64,000 nucleotides of DNA from Streptomyces sp. MP131-18 (GTDB lineage Bacteria > Actinomycetota > Actinomycetes > Streptomycetales > Streptomycetaceae), in contig NZ_LZNS01000001.1 of the NCBI RefSeq assembly GCF_001984575.1, positions 6,750,729 to 6,814,728 of the forward strand, read 5' to 3'. A model generated the notes under the pieces. The model was not told the origin of the DNA. It ran no database searches and was given only the letters and a program-made list of their open reading frames with translations. A program made the position numbers and the translations under genes. Shown piece after piece: positions 54,749 through 62,801 of the stretch (its first letter is position 1; each line of letters begins with the position of its first letter).

Positions 54749-55635
54749 GCGCCGGGCGGCACGCCGTAGCGGGCGCGGAATACCCGGCTGAAGTGGAACG
54801 GGCTGGCGAACCCCGAGGCGGCGGCCACCCGAGCCACCGGCAGATCCGTCACCTCCAGCAGCCGCGCGGCGTGCCGCAGCCTGGCGTCGCGCAGCACCCG
54901 CATCGGGGTGTCGCCGAGCGCCTCCGCGAACAGGTGCCCCAGCCGGGACGGGGACAGCGCGACCCGGGCCGCCAGTGACTCGACCGTGTGCGGGGCCGCC
55001 GGGTCGGCGGCGATCAGCGCCGCCACCCGCCGCACCCGCGGATCGGTGCCCGCCCCGGTCGCCCCGGCCGCGGCGGCCGGGGGCACGGCGGTGGCCAGCA
55101 GGACGATCTCCTCCAGGCTGCCGAGGGCCAGCTCCGTGGCGGCGGCCCCGTGCGCCACGGCGACCCGGTTCGGCACCGGCCGCGGGTCCGGGTCCGGCGG
55201 CGCGCCCTCGCCCGACCACCTGGCGTCGGCGTGCAGGCGGCGGAAGGCCGCGGCGATGCGGGGGCGGACGGCGGCGGGCACGGGCACGACCGTGTACAGC
55301 CGGCCGCCCGCGGCGTGCGGGCGCAGCCACGCGGCCCAGGCCGCCCTGGCCCGGCAGTGCACCCACCAGAACGCCCAGCGCTCCGCGCCCGCCGCGGTCG
55401 CGTAGTGGTGCGGAACGCCGGGGCCGAGCACGACCAGGTCACCGGGGCCCGCCTCGGCCCGTGCGGCGCCCTGGCGCAGCAGCCCGCGGCCGACCGCGGT
55501 CCAGGTGAACAGCCAGCTCTCGGTGCCGCTCGGCCTGCTGACGGCGTAGCCGGGCCGTTCGTCGAAGTACCCGGCGGTGACCAGGCCGGGCGGCGGGGCA
55601 GGGGTTTCTGGCAGGTCGGCAGCGTTCACGGGCAT
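54727..55635 (-). CDS. AraC-family transcriptional regulator
   Basis: This 302-residue regulator has an N-terminal cupin-like sensor (GPGDLVVLGPGVPHHYATAAGAERWAFWW) and two C-terminal HTHs: SLAARVALSPSRLGHLFAEALG and the signature VARVAAASGFASPFHFSRVF followed by RARYGVPPGAYR. It is divergent from the PhyH oxygenase gene, 75 bp away, and probably controls it. The ATG at 55635 abuts GAGG; GTG 55629 is better spaced and may be the real start. Confidence 0.92.
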   Translation of the reverse strand: MPVNAADLPETPAPPPGLVTAGYFDERPGYAVSRPSGTESWLFTWTAVGRGLLRQGAARAEAGPGDLVVLGPGVPHHYATAAGAERWAFWWVHCRARAAWAAWLRPHAAGGRLYTVVPVPAAVRPRIAAAFRRLHADARWSGEGAPPDPDPRPVPNRVAVAHGAAATELALGSLEEIVLLATAVPPAAAAGATGAGTDPRVRRVAALIAADPAAPHTVESLAARVALSPSRLGHLFAEALGDTPMRVLRDARLRHAARLLEVTDLPVARVAAASGFASPFHFSRVFRARYGVPPGAYRVRHR

Positions 55636-55675
55636 CCTCAGCGCGGTGCGGTCGGGCCTAGCGTCGCAGGGGAAG

Positions 55676-55702
55676 AAGGCTCACGGAAGGCTCACGGAAG
55701 GA
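55676..55702 (+). repeat. 11-bp tandem repeats in the AraC/PhyH promoter region
   Basis: AAGGCTCACGG is repeated at 55676-55686 and 55687-55697, followed by AAGGA as a partial third copy that serves as the PhyH ribosome-binding site. The direct repeats could be an AraC-type binding site, as AraC proteins usually bind tandem sites. Confidence 0.7.
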
Positions 55703-55710
55703 GCGGGCGG

Positions 55711-56520
55711 ATGACAGTCACCACGGCCGTGGACGACTACGTCGGGCAATTCCAGGACGAGGGCTTCCTGGTGGTGCGCGGCCTGTTCGGGGCGGCGGAG
55801 ATCGAGGATCTGCGCGCGGAGTTCATGGCGCTGCACGCGGGCGGGCCGATTCCCGGCCACTTCGAGCCGCGGGGCCGGGAGGACGAAGGCCCGGCGGACC
55901 CGCTGCACAGCTTCCCGCGCGTGATGCACCCCCACCGCATCAACGAGCTGGCGCTGCGGTACCTGCTGGAGCCGCGACTGCGCGGCATCCTGGAGAACCT
56001 GCTGGGGGAGGAGGTGCTCGCGGCCCAGAGCATGTTCTACTTCAAGCCGCCGGGGGCCCGCGGCCAGGCGCTGCACCAGGACAACTTCTACCTGCGGGTG
56101 GAGCCGGGCACGTGCGTGGCGGCATGGATCGCCTGCGATGAGATCGACCGGGACAACGGCGGCCTCGAAGTCGTTCCCGGAACGCACCGGATGGACCTCT
56201 TCTGCCCGGAGGAGGCCGATCCGGAGCTTTCGTTCGTCCGCGAGTACGTGCCGCCGCCGCCCGGCCTGAAGACGGTGCCGGTCGACATGTCGCCGGGCGA
56301 CGTGCTGTTCTTCAACGGCAGCCTGGTGCACGGCTCGCAGCCCAACCGCACGGCCGACCGGTTCCGGCGCTCGTTCATCTGCCACTACGTGGGCCGGTCC
56401 GCCGAGCGGATAGGCCACTGGTACCGGACGCTGTCGATGAACGGCGACCGGGTGCCGCTGGCGGAGAGCGAGGGCGCGGGCCCCTGCGGTACGGAGTTCG
56501 ACGCCGCGGGCCCGCACTGA
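55711..56520 (+). CDS. Phytanoyl-CoA dioxygenase family protein (Fe(II)/2-oxoglutarate)
   Basis: This is a 269-residue PhyH-type oxygenase. The metal triad is His-x-Asp in ALHQDNFYL and distal His in GSLVHGSQPNRT, with Arg shortly after (RFRRSFICHYV) for the 2-oxoglutarate carboxylate. The N-terminal FQDEGFLVVRGLFGAAEIEDL is the usual opening. The substrate is unknown; the family also contains many secondary-metabolite hydroxylases. It is divergent from an AraC regulator. Confidence 0.9.
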   Translation: MTVTTAVDDYVGQFQDEGFLVVRGLFGAAEIEDLRAEFMALHAGGPIPGHFEPRGREDEGPADPLHSFPRVMHPHRINELALRYLLEPRLRGILENLLGEEVLAAQSMFYFKPPGARGQALHQDNFYLRVEPGTCVAAWIACDEIDRDNGGLEVVPGTHRMDLFCPEEADPELSFVREYVPPPPGLKTVPVDMSPGDVLFFNGSLVHGSQPNRTADRFRRSFICHYVGRSAERIGHWYRTLSMNGDRVPLAESEGAGPCGTEFDAAGPH

Positions 56521-56583
56521 GCCCTGGCCGGGCGGGCGTGCGGGGCCGGCCGGGCGGGCGGCCCGTTCCGGCGGGCCCTGCGT

Positions 56584-57609
56584 TCAGGCCCGGTCGGGGT
56601 GGAGCATCCGGAGCTGTTCCGGGGTCAGCTCGGGTGATCCGGCGCCCCTGACGCGCTCGGCCAGCGGGTCGAGGGCCGCGGTCTCGGCCGCGGTCAGGCT
56701 GATGTGGGCGGCACCGGCGTTCTCCAGGAGCCGGGCGCGGCGCTTCGTGCCGGGGATCGGCACCACCGGCAGTCCGCCGTGGTGCGCCGGCCTGGTGAGC
56801 AGCCAGGCCAGGGCGATTTGCGCCGGAGTGGCGGAACGGGCCTGCGCGATCCGCAGCAGCGGCGCGAGCAGGCGGGCGTTGTGGGCCGCGTTCTCGCCGT
56901 TGAAGCGGGGGATCGTGCGGCGGAAGTCGTCCTCGGTGAGGTGGGCGGCCGAGGAGTACTGGCCGGTGAGGAAGCCGCGGCCGAGCGGCGAGTAGGGGAC
57001 GAAGCCGATACCGAGCGAAGCGCAGGCCGGTACGAGGTCCCGTTCCGCGTCCCGGCCGAACAGCGACCACTCGCTCTGCACGGCCGCCACGGGATGGACC
57101 AGGTGGCCGGCGCGCAGCTGCGCGGCGGTGACGTTGGACAGGCCGAGGTGGCGCACCTTGCCCGCGGCGACCAGGGCGGCCATGGCGCCGACGGTGTCCT
57201 CGACGGGGACCTTGGGGTCCGGGTGGTGGAGGTAGTAGAGGTCGATGTGGTCGGTGCCGAGCCGCCGCAGGCTGGCGTCGCAGGCGGCGGCCACGTAGGC
57301 GGGGTCGGCGCGCAGGCCGAGCAGCCGCCCGTCGTGCGGGTCGCGCACGGCGCCGAACTTGGTCGCGACCACCACGTCCGCGCGGGCCGCCGAGGTGCGC
57401 AGGAAGTCGCCCAGCAGGAGTTCGTTCGCGGAGCCGACGCCGTACATGTCGGAGGTGTCCAGGAACGTCACTCCCTGGTCGACGGCCAGCCGGAGGGTGG
57501 CGAGGGCCTCCTGTCGGTCGGCCGGGCCGAAGAATTCGCTCATGCTCATGCAGCCGAGGCCGATGGCGGACACCTCCAGGCCGGTGGGGCCGAGGGCAAC
57601 CGTGTGCAT
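56584..57609 (-). CDS. Aldo/keto reductase
   Basis: This is a 341-residue NADPH-dependent (alpha/beta)8 oxidoreductase. The catalytic tetrad is recognisable as Asp in FLDTSDMYG, its Tyr, Lys in VVATKFGAV and His in YYLHHPDPK. The NADP-binding GLSNVTAAQLR and PVVPIPGTKRRARLLENAGA blocks follow. It is divergent from a TetR gene, with two palindromes between them, so it is probably TetR controlled. Confidence 0.94.
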   Translation of the reverse strand: MHTVALGPTGLEVSAIGLGCMSMSEFFGPADRQEALATLRLAVDQGVTFLDTSDMYGVGSANELLLGDFLRTSAARADVVVATKFGAVRDPHDGRLLGLRADPAYVAAACDASLRRLGTDHIDLYYLHHPDPKVPVEDTVGAMAALVAAGKVRHLGLSNVTAAQLRAGHLVHPVAAVQSEWSLFGRDAERDLVPACASLGIGFVPYSPLGRGFLTGQYSSAAHLTEDDFRRTIPRFNGENAAHNARLLAPLLRIAQARSATPAQIALAWLLTRPAHHGGLPVVPIPGTKRRARLLENAGAAHISLTAAETAALDPLAERVRGAGSPELTPEQLRMLHPDRA

Positions 57610-57654
57610 CGGGGGTCCTTTCGCGGGATGTGCGGGGGAGCCGCCCCACGGAAG

Positions 57655-57696
57655 CGGGACGGCTGTCCCGTTTGAAAATACGGGACGCCCATCCCG
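57655..57696. promoter_or_regulatory. Tandem TetR-type operators CGGGAC-N4-RTCCCG
   Basis: CGGGAC-GGCT-GTCCCG (57655-57670) is a perfect palindrome, and CGGGAC-GCCC-ATCCCG (57681-57696) repeats it 26 bp further on. An overlapping TCCCGT-N8-ACGGGA (57666-57685) bridges them. They lie in the divergent promoter region of the aldo/keto reductase and TetR genes. Confidence 0.75.
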
Positions 57697-57806
57697 CTTG
57701 TCCAGGCGGTGCGGTCAGGACGCCGTCGGGAGCCGCGCCGCCCCCGCAGAGCCGAGCCCTAGAATCGGGAGGGCGAGCAGCCGGGGAGACAGGGAGGCGG
57801 ACCAAG

Positions 57807-58379
57807 GTGCCGGAGGAACGTCCCCTGCGCGCCGACGCCCGGCGCAACCGCGCCAGGGTGCTCGCCGTGGCCATCGACACGTTCGCCGCGGAGGGCATGT
57901 CCGTGCCCGTGCACGAGATCGCCCGCCGCGCGGGCGTCGGCACGGGAACCGTCAGCCGGCACTTCCCCACCAAGGAGGCGCTGTACGAGGCGATCGTCCG
58001 CGAGCGCGTCGGGCAGATCGTCGGGGACGGCCGGGCCCTGCTCGAACACGGCGATCCGGCGGAGGGCTTCTTCGCGTTCTTCCGGCTCATGGCCGAGCAG
58101 GGCGCGGCCGACCGCGGGCTGGCCGAAGGGCTCGCCGGAGTCGGGTTCGACATGGAGGCCGCCGCGGCCCGCGGCGGCTACGACGTCACCGGCGTCTGGC
58201 GGGAGCTGCTGGCCCGGGCCCAGCGGGCCGGCGCGGTGCGCGGCGACGTGGAGGTGGCCGACGTCAAGGCCCTGCTCAGCGGCTGCGTCGCCCGGGAGCG
58301 GTCGGGCCCGGAACCGGCCGCGAGAGAACGCATGATCGCGATCGTCCGCGGCGGGCTGCGCCCCGCGGCGCCCGCCTGA
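57807..58379 (+). CDS. TetR-family transcriptional regulator
   Basis: This is a 190-residue regulator. The N-terminal TetR HTH is VLAVAIDTFAAEGMSVPVHE followed by IARRAGVGTGTVSRHFPTKEALYEAIV. The C-terminal ligand domain is helical and ends after MIAIVRGGLRP. The GTG at 57807 has GGGAGG upstream. It is divergent from the aldo/keto reductase gene and probably autoregulates through the tandem palindromes. Confidence 0.92.
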   Translation: MPEERPLRADARRNRARVLAVAIDTFAAEGMSVPVHEIARRAGVGTGTVSRHFPTKEALYEAIVRERVGQIVGDGRALLEHGDPAEGFFAFFRLMAEQGAADRGLAEGLAGVGFDMEAAAARGGYDVTGVWRELLARAQRAGAVRGDVEVADVKALLSGCVARERSGPEPAARERMIAIVRGGLRPAAPA

Positions 58380-58400
58380 CCTGCGGGGTCCAGGTCACCC

Positions 58401-59057
58401 CTAGGTGGCCAGCAGGGCGGGCAGCTTGCGCATGTCGTCGAACACCACCGTGCCCTGGCCCGCCAGCCACTCGGCCGGGGTCAGCCCGCCCGCGTAGCCG
58501 AACGAGCGCATGCCGGCGGCGCGCGCGGCGCGCACGCCGTACTGGCTGTCCTCCACCACCGCGCAGCGCTCGGGCTCGGCCCCCATCCGCGCCGCCGCGT
58601 GCAGGAAGAGGTCGGGCGCCGGCTTGCCGTGGGCCACCTCGGATGCGCTGAAGATCCGCCCCTCGAACCGCGGATACAGGCCGGTGCGGGTGAGGGTGCG
58701 GCGCATCTTGGTGTGCAGGCCGCTCGACGCTATGCAGTGCGGGATGGTGATGCTGTCCAGCGCCTCGCCGATGCCCTCCACCTCGGTCAGCTCGGCGTCG
58801 ATCGCCGCGTCCAGCCGCTCGCGGTACCGCTCGCCCCACACGGCCGCCTGCTCCTTGCCGAGGCGCTCGGCGATCTGCGCGCGGACCGCGCGCTCGGAGC
58901 GGCCGAGGAAGCGGTCGATGATCTCGCCCTCGGTGAGCGGCCAGCCAAGCTCCTCGCCCAGCTCGACGCAGACCCGCAGGGCGAGCGGCTCGCTGTCCAC
59001 CAGCACGCCGTCGCAGTCGAAGATGACGAGGTCGAAAGGGGCTGGAGGAGGCGTCAC
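58401..59057 (-). CDS. HAD-superfamily hydrolase, beta-phosphoglucomutase-like
   Basis: This 218-residue HAD subclass IA enzyme has motif I FDCDGVLVDSE near the N-terminus, a helical cap, motif II in CIASSGLHTKM, motif III Lys in AHGKPAPDLFLHAA and motif IV CAVVEDSQYGVRAARAAGM. Similar proteins are annotated as beta-phosphoglucomutase or 6-phosphogluconate phosphatase. The start is GTG 59057. Confidence 0.91.
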   Translation of the reverse strand: MTPPPAPFDLVIFDCDGVLVDSEPLALRVCVELGEELGWPLTEGEIIDRFLGRSERAVRAQIAERLGKEQAAVWGERYRERLDAAIDAELTEVEGIGEALDSITIPHCIASSGLHTKMRRTLTRTGLYPRFEGRIFSASEVAHGKPAPDLFLHAAARMGAEPERCAVVEDSQYGVRAARAAGMRSFGYAGGLTPAEWLAGQGTVVFDDMRKLPALLAT

Positions 59058-59360
59058 GCCGACAGCCTAGCCTGTCCGAGTGACAGCCACGGGAGACCGG
59101 TTGCGCGGCTGCTCGCGGACGCGGAGCGGACCGTGCGGGCGGCGTGGCGGCGGCGGGTGGTCGCGGGGGAGGCAGCGGTGGCGGCGGTGTTGGGCGCTCT
59201 GCGGCCGGAGCCGTAGCGGGGATGTTTTCGGCCACGCTGGCCCCGGTCGGCGGGGGTGTGACCTGGTCGTTCGCCAGATTCGCACTTGTGTTCGATGGCT
59301 GGTTTATGGTGGAGACGGACAGCGGCGAAACAGGGGGGCCGGGTGTGACAGGAGGTGCGG
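59058..59360 (+). other. Region between HAD phosphatase and dnaE2
   Basis: This 303-bp stretch holds the possible broken small gene (59080-59216) and, after 59217, a noncoding segment that should contain the dnaE2 promoter. It ends in AGGAGG (59350-59355). I do not see an obvious LexA/SOS box in it. Confidence 0.4.
59080..59216 (+). pseudogene. Possible frameshifted small protein gene
   Basis: GTG at 59080 opens a frame (MTATGDRL) that becomes implausible after about eight codons. One base out of phase, the sequence continues as ARLLADAERTVRAAWRRRVV and AGEAAVAAVLGALRPEP to a stop at 59214-59216. Inserting one base near 59105 would join them into a protein of about 45 residues. This may be a small gene with a frameshift, a sequencing error, or chance. 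Confidence 0.35.
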
Positions 59361-62300
59361 ATGCCGGGCTTCGCACACCTGCACGTGGCGTCCGGATTCT
59401 CCGCGCGCTACGGCGCCTCGCACCCCGAGCGGCTCGCCGAGCGGGCCGCCGAGCGGGGCATGGACGCCGTGGCGCTGACCGACCGCGACACCCTCGCCGG
59501 CGCCGTGCGGTTCACCAAGGCGTGCGCGCGTGCCGGGGTGCGCCCGGTGTACGGGGTCGAGCTCGCCGTCTCCCCGCAGCGCCCGGCCGAGGCCGCGCGG
59601 CGGCGTCCGAGGACCCCGGTGCGCGGTGGCGCCTTCGCCGATGAATCGGCGCCGCGGGTGATCTTCCTCGCCAGGGACGGCGCGGCCGGCTGGGCGCAGC
59701 TGTGCCGGCTGGTCACGGCCGCACACGCCGGTGCGCACGCCGGTGCGGCCGGCGGCGAACGGCCCGTGCTGCCGTGGTCCGAGGCGCACGGGGACGGGCT
59801 GACCGTCCTGCTCGGACCGGCATCCGAGCCCGGCCGCGCGCTGGCCGCCGGCCGCCCCGACCTGGCCGCCCGGCTGCTCGCCCCCTGGCGTGAACGGTTC
59901 GGCGGCGCGCTGCGCATCGAGGCCGACGCCGCGGGCCCGGCCGCCGCCGCGGGCCGCGCCCTCGGCCTCGCCGCGGAGCAGGGCGTGCGCCCGGTGCTCA
60001 CCAACGCGGTCCGCTACGCCGACCCGGGCCAGGGCGCGGTCGCCGACGTGCTGGACGCGGCGCGGCGGCTCGTTCCCATCGATCCGCGCGGCCCCCTGGA
60101 CGGCGGGGAGCGCTGGCTGAAGGGGCCGGAGGAGATGGCCGCCGCGGCGGTCCGCGCCGCGGAGGCGGCCGGCTACGGGCGGTCCGCCGCGCACCGGCTG
60201 CTCGCCCTCACCGAGGAGACGGCGGCGGACTGCCGGGTCGACCCGGGCCGCGACCTCGGCCTCGGCGGCGTGCACTTCCCCGAGCCCGGGCTCGTGGGTG
60301 CGGCCGGGCGCACCGCGGACCGTGCGCTGCGTTCGCGCTGCGCCGCGGGGATGGTCGTGCGCCGCCACGAGCGGGACGCGGCGCGCTGGCGGCGCCTGGA
60401 CGAGGAGCTGGCCATCATCGAACGCCTCGGCTACGCCTCCTACTTCCTCACCGTCGCCCAGGTCGTCGAGGACCTCAGGGGCCTGGGCATCCGGGTCGCC
60501 GCCCGCGGTTCCGGGGCCGGGTCGCTGGTCAACCACCTGCTCGGCATCGCGCACGCCGACCCCGTTGAGCACGGCCTGCTGATGGAACGGTTCCTCTCCC
60601 CGCGCCGTGGCGCGCTGCCCGACATCGACATCGACGTGGAGTCGGCCCGCCGCCTGGAGGCGTACCGGGCCATCTTCGAGCGCTTCGGGGAGGAACGGGT
60701 CGCCACCGTCGCCATGCCCGAGACCTACCGGGTGCGGCACGCGGTCCGGGACGTCGGCCTCGCGCTCGGCCTCGACCCGGCCGAGGTCGGCCGGCTGGCC
60801 AAGGCGTTCCCGCATATCCGCGCCAGGGACGCGCGTGCCGCGCTGGCCGAGCTGCCCGAGCTGCGCGACGTCGACGCCGACCGCTACGGGCCGCGGATGT
60901 GGGAGCTGGTGGAGGCGCTGGACGGGCTGCCGCGCGGGGTGGCCATGCATCCGTGCGGCGTGCTGCTGTCCGACGCCTCGCTGCGCCTGCGCACGCCCGT
61001 GGTGCCCACGAGCGGCGAGGGGTTCGCCATGTCGCAGTTCGACAAGGACGACGTGGAGGATCTCGGCCTGCTCAAGCTCGACGTACTGGGGGTGCGGATG
61101 CAGTCCGCCATGGCGCACGCGGTGGGCGAGACGGAACGGGTCACGGGGGAGCGGATCGATCTGGAACGGGTTCCGCAGGGGGATCAGGAGACCTACGCAC
61201 TGATCCGTTCGACCGAGACGCTGGGCTGCTTCCAGATCGAGTCGCCGGGGCAGCGCGATCTCGTCGGGCGGCTCCAGCCGGAGACGTTCCACGACCTCGT
61301 TGTCGACATATCGTTGTTCAGACCCGGGCCCGTCGGGGCCGATATGGTGCGGCCGTTCATCGACGCCAGGCGCGGGCGGCGCGCGCCGCGCTATCCCCAC
61401 CGCGACCTGGAGCCGGTGCTGCGCGAGACACACGGTGTGGTGATCTTCCACGAGCAGGTCATCGGCATTCTGGCCACGCTGACCGGCTGCGACCGGGCGC
61501 TGGCCGACGAGGCGCGGCGGGCGCTGTCCGATCCGGAACGCCGGGGGCGGGTGCGTGACTGGTTCGCCGCCGAGGCGGGCGGGCGCGGCTATCCGCCCGA
61601 GGCCGTCGCCCGCACCTGGGAGATCCTGGAGTCGTTCGGCAGCTTCGGCTTCTGCAAGGCGCACGCCGTCGCCTTCGCCGTTCCGACCTACCAGTCCGCC
61701 TGGCTCAAGGCGCACCACCCGGCCGCCTTCTACGCCGGGCTGCTCACGCACGATCCGGGCATGTACCCCAAGCGGCTGCTGCTGGCCGACGCGCGGCGGC
61801 GCGGGGTGCCGGTGCTGCCGCTCGACGTCAACCGGTCCGATGCGGCCTATAGAATCGAACTGGAGTCTGAATCGGGAGTGCTGGGGGTCAGGCTCGCCCT
61901 CGGCGAGGTGCAGGGCATCACCGAGGAGGAGGCGGAACGGATCGCGGCCGGGCGGCCGTACACCTCCCTCACCGACCTGCTCGGCCGCGCCGCACCCTCG
62001 CGCCCCGTCGCCGAACGGCTGGCCCGTGTCGGCGCCCTGGACGCCTTCGGCGGCAATCGCCGCGACCTGCTGCTGCACCTCGCGGAACAGCACGCGCAGC
62101 GGCGCACGGCCGGCCGGCCCGGCGGCCCCCAACTGCCGCTCGACGACGGCGAGGAGACGCCCCCCGCCGGGCTGCCCGACCTCGACGAGGACGAACGGCT
62201 CGGCGCCGAACTCGGCGTGCTCGGCATGGAGACCACGCGGCACCTCCTGAGCGGCCACCACACCTTCCTCAAGGAGCTGGGCGTCCTGTCCGCCCGCCGC

Positions 62301-62801
62301 CTGTGCGAGGCCGCGCACGGGGAAACGGTGCTGGTCGCCGGGGCCAAGGCCGCCACCCAGACGCCGGCCATCAGGTCCGGCAAGCGCATCATCTTCGTCA
62401 CCCTCGACGACACCACGGGCCTGGTCGACCTGGCCTTCTTCGAGGACAGCCACCCCGCGTCCGCCCGCACGGTCTTCCACTCCTGGCTGCTGCTGGTGCG
62501 CGGAACGGTCCAGCGGCGCGGTCCGCGGACGCTGAGCGTCGTCGGCCGGACCGCCTGGGACCTCGACGAGCTGGCCGGACTCCGCCGCACCGGCGGCCTC
62601 GACGCGGTCGCCGCGCGGCTCGCCGCGGGCGGCGACGACGGCGCGGCGGCGGAGGACGCTACGGCGGACGCTACGGAGGGCCGCCGCATCGAGCTGGCCA
62701 CCGGCTACTCCCTGCACCCCTGGGCCGACCTGCGGCCCGCCGGGGACTCCGCCAAGTACCCGCGCAAGCTGTGGCACGCGAGCCCGGGGAGCGCCGGATG
62801 A
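59361..62801 (+). CDS. dnaE2: Error-prone DNA polymerase III alpha subunit DnaE2
   Basis: This is a 1146-residue C-family polymerase of the DnaE2 (ImuC) group. The PHP domain starts at FAHLHVASGFSARYGASHP and contains GMDAVALTDRD. Catalytic polymerase aspartates are in GALPDIDIDVES (about residue 420). FGFCKAHAVAFAVPTYQSAWLK and VGRLAKAFPHI are family blocks. The C-terminal OB fold is near IIFVTLDDTTGLVDL. DnaE2 performs translesion synthesis after DNA damage. The ATG at 59361 is five bases behind AGGAGG. The stop overlaps the next gene (ATGA). Confidence 0.94.
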   Translation: MPGFAHLHVASGFSARYGASHPERLAERAAERGMDAVALTDRDTLAGAVRFTKACARAGVRPVYGVELAVSPQRPAEAARRRPRTPVRGGAFADESAPRVIFLARDGAAGWAQLCRLVTAAHAGAHAGAAGGERPVLPWSEAHGDGLTVLLGPASEPGRALAAGRPDLAARLLAPWRERFGGALRIEADAAGPAAAAGRALGLAAEQGVRPVLTNAVRYADPGQGAVADVLDAARRLVPIDPRGPLDGGERWLKGPEEMAAAAVRAAEAAGYGRSAAHRLLALTEETAADCRVDPGRDLGLGGVHFPEPGLVGAAGRTADRALRSRCAAGMVVRRHERDAARWRRLDEELAIIERLGYASYFLTVAQVVEDLRGLGIRVAARGSGAGSLVNHLLGIAHADPVEHGLLMERFLSPRRGALPDIDIDVESARRLEAYRAIFERFGEERVATVAMPETYRVRHAVRDVGLALGLDPAEVGRLAKAFPHIRARDARAALAELPELRDVDADRYGPRMWELVEALDGLPRGVAMHPCGVLLSDASLRLRTPVVPTSGEGFAMSQFDKDDVEDLGLLKLDVLGVRMQSAMAHAVGETERVTGERIDLERVPQGDQETYALIRSTETLGCFQIESPGQRDLVGRLQPETFHDLVVDISLFRPGPVGADMVRPFIDARRGRRAPRYPHRDLEPVLRETHGVVIFHEQVIGILATLTGCDRALADEARRALSDPERRGRVRDWFAAEAGGRGYPPEAVARTWEILESFGSFGFCKAHAVAFAVPTYQSAWLKAHHPAAFYAGLLTHDPGMYPKRLLLADARRRGVPVLPLDVNRSDAAYRIELESESGVLGVRLALGEVQGITEEEAERIAAGRPYTSLTDLLGRAAPSRPVAERLARVGALDAFGGNRRDLLLHLAEQHAQRRTAGRPGGPQLPLDDGEETPPAGLPDLDEDERLGAELGVLGMETTRHLLSGHHTFLKELGVLSARRLCEAAHGETVLVAGAKAATQTPAIRSGKRIIFVTLDDTTGLVDLAFFEDSHPASARTVFHSWLLLVRGTVQRRGPRTLSVVGRTAWDLDELAGLRRTGGLDAVAARLAAGGDDGAAAEDATADATEGRRIELATGYSLHPWADLRPAGDSAKYPRKLWHASPGSAG

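Noticed and set aside
59304..62777. 1157-codon antisense frame opposite dnaE2
   Set aside because: The plus strand encodes all DnaE2 motifs with a strong ribosome-binding site. The antisense has no recognisable domain and is biased in composition.
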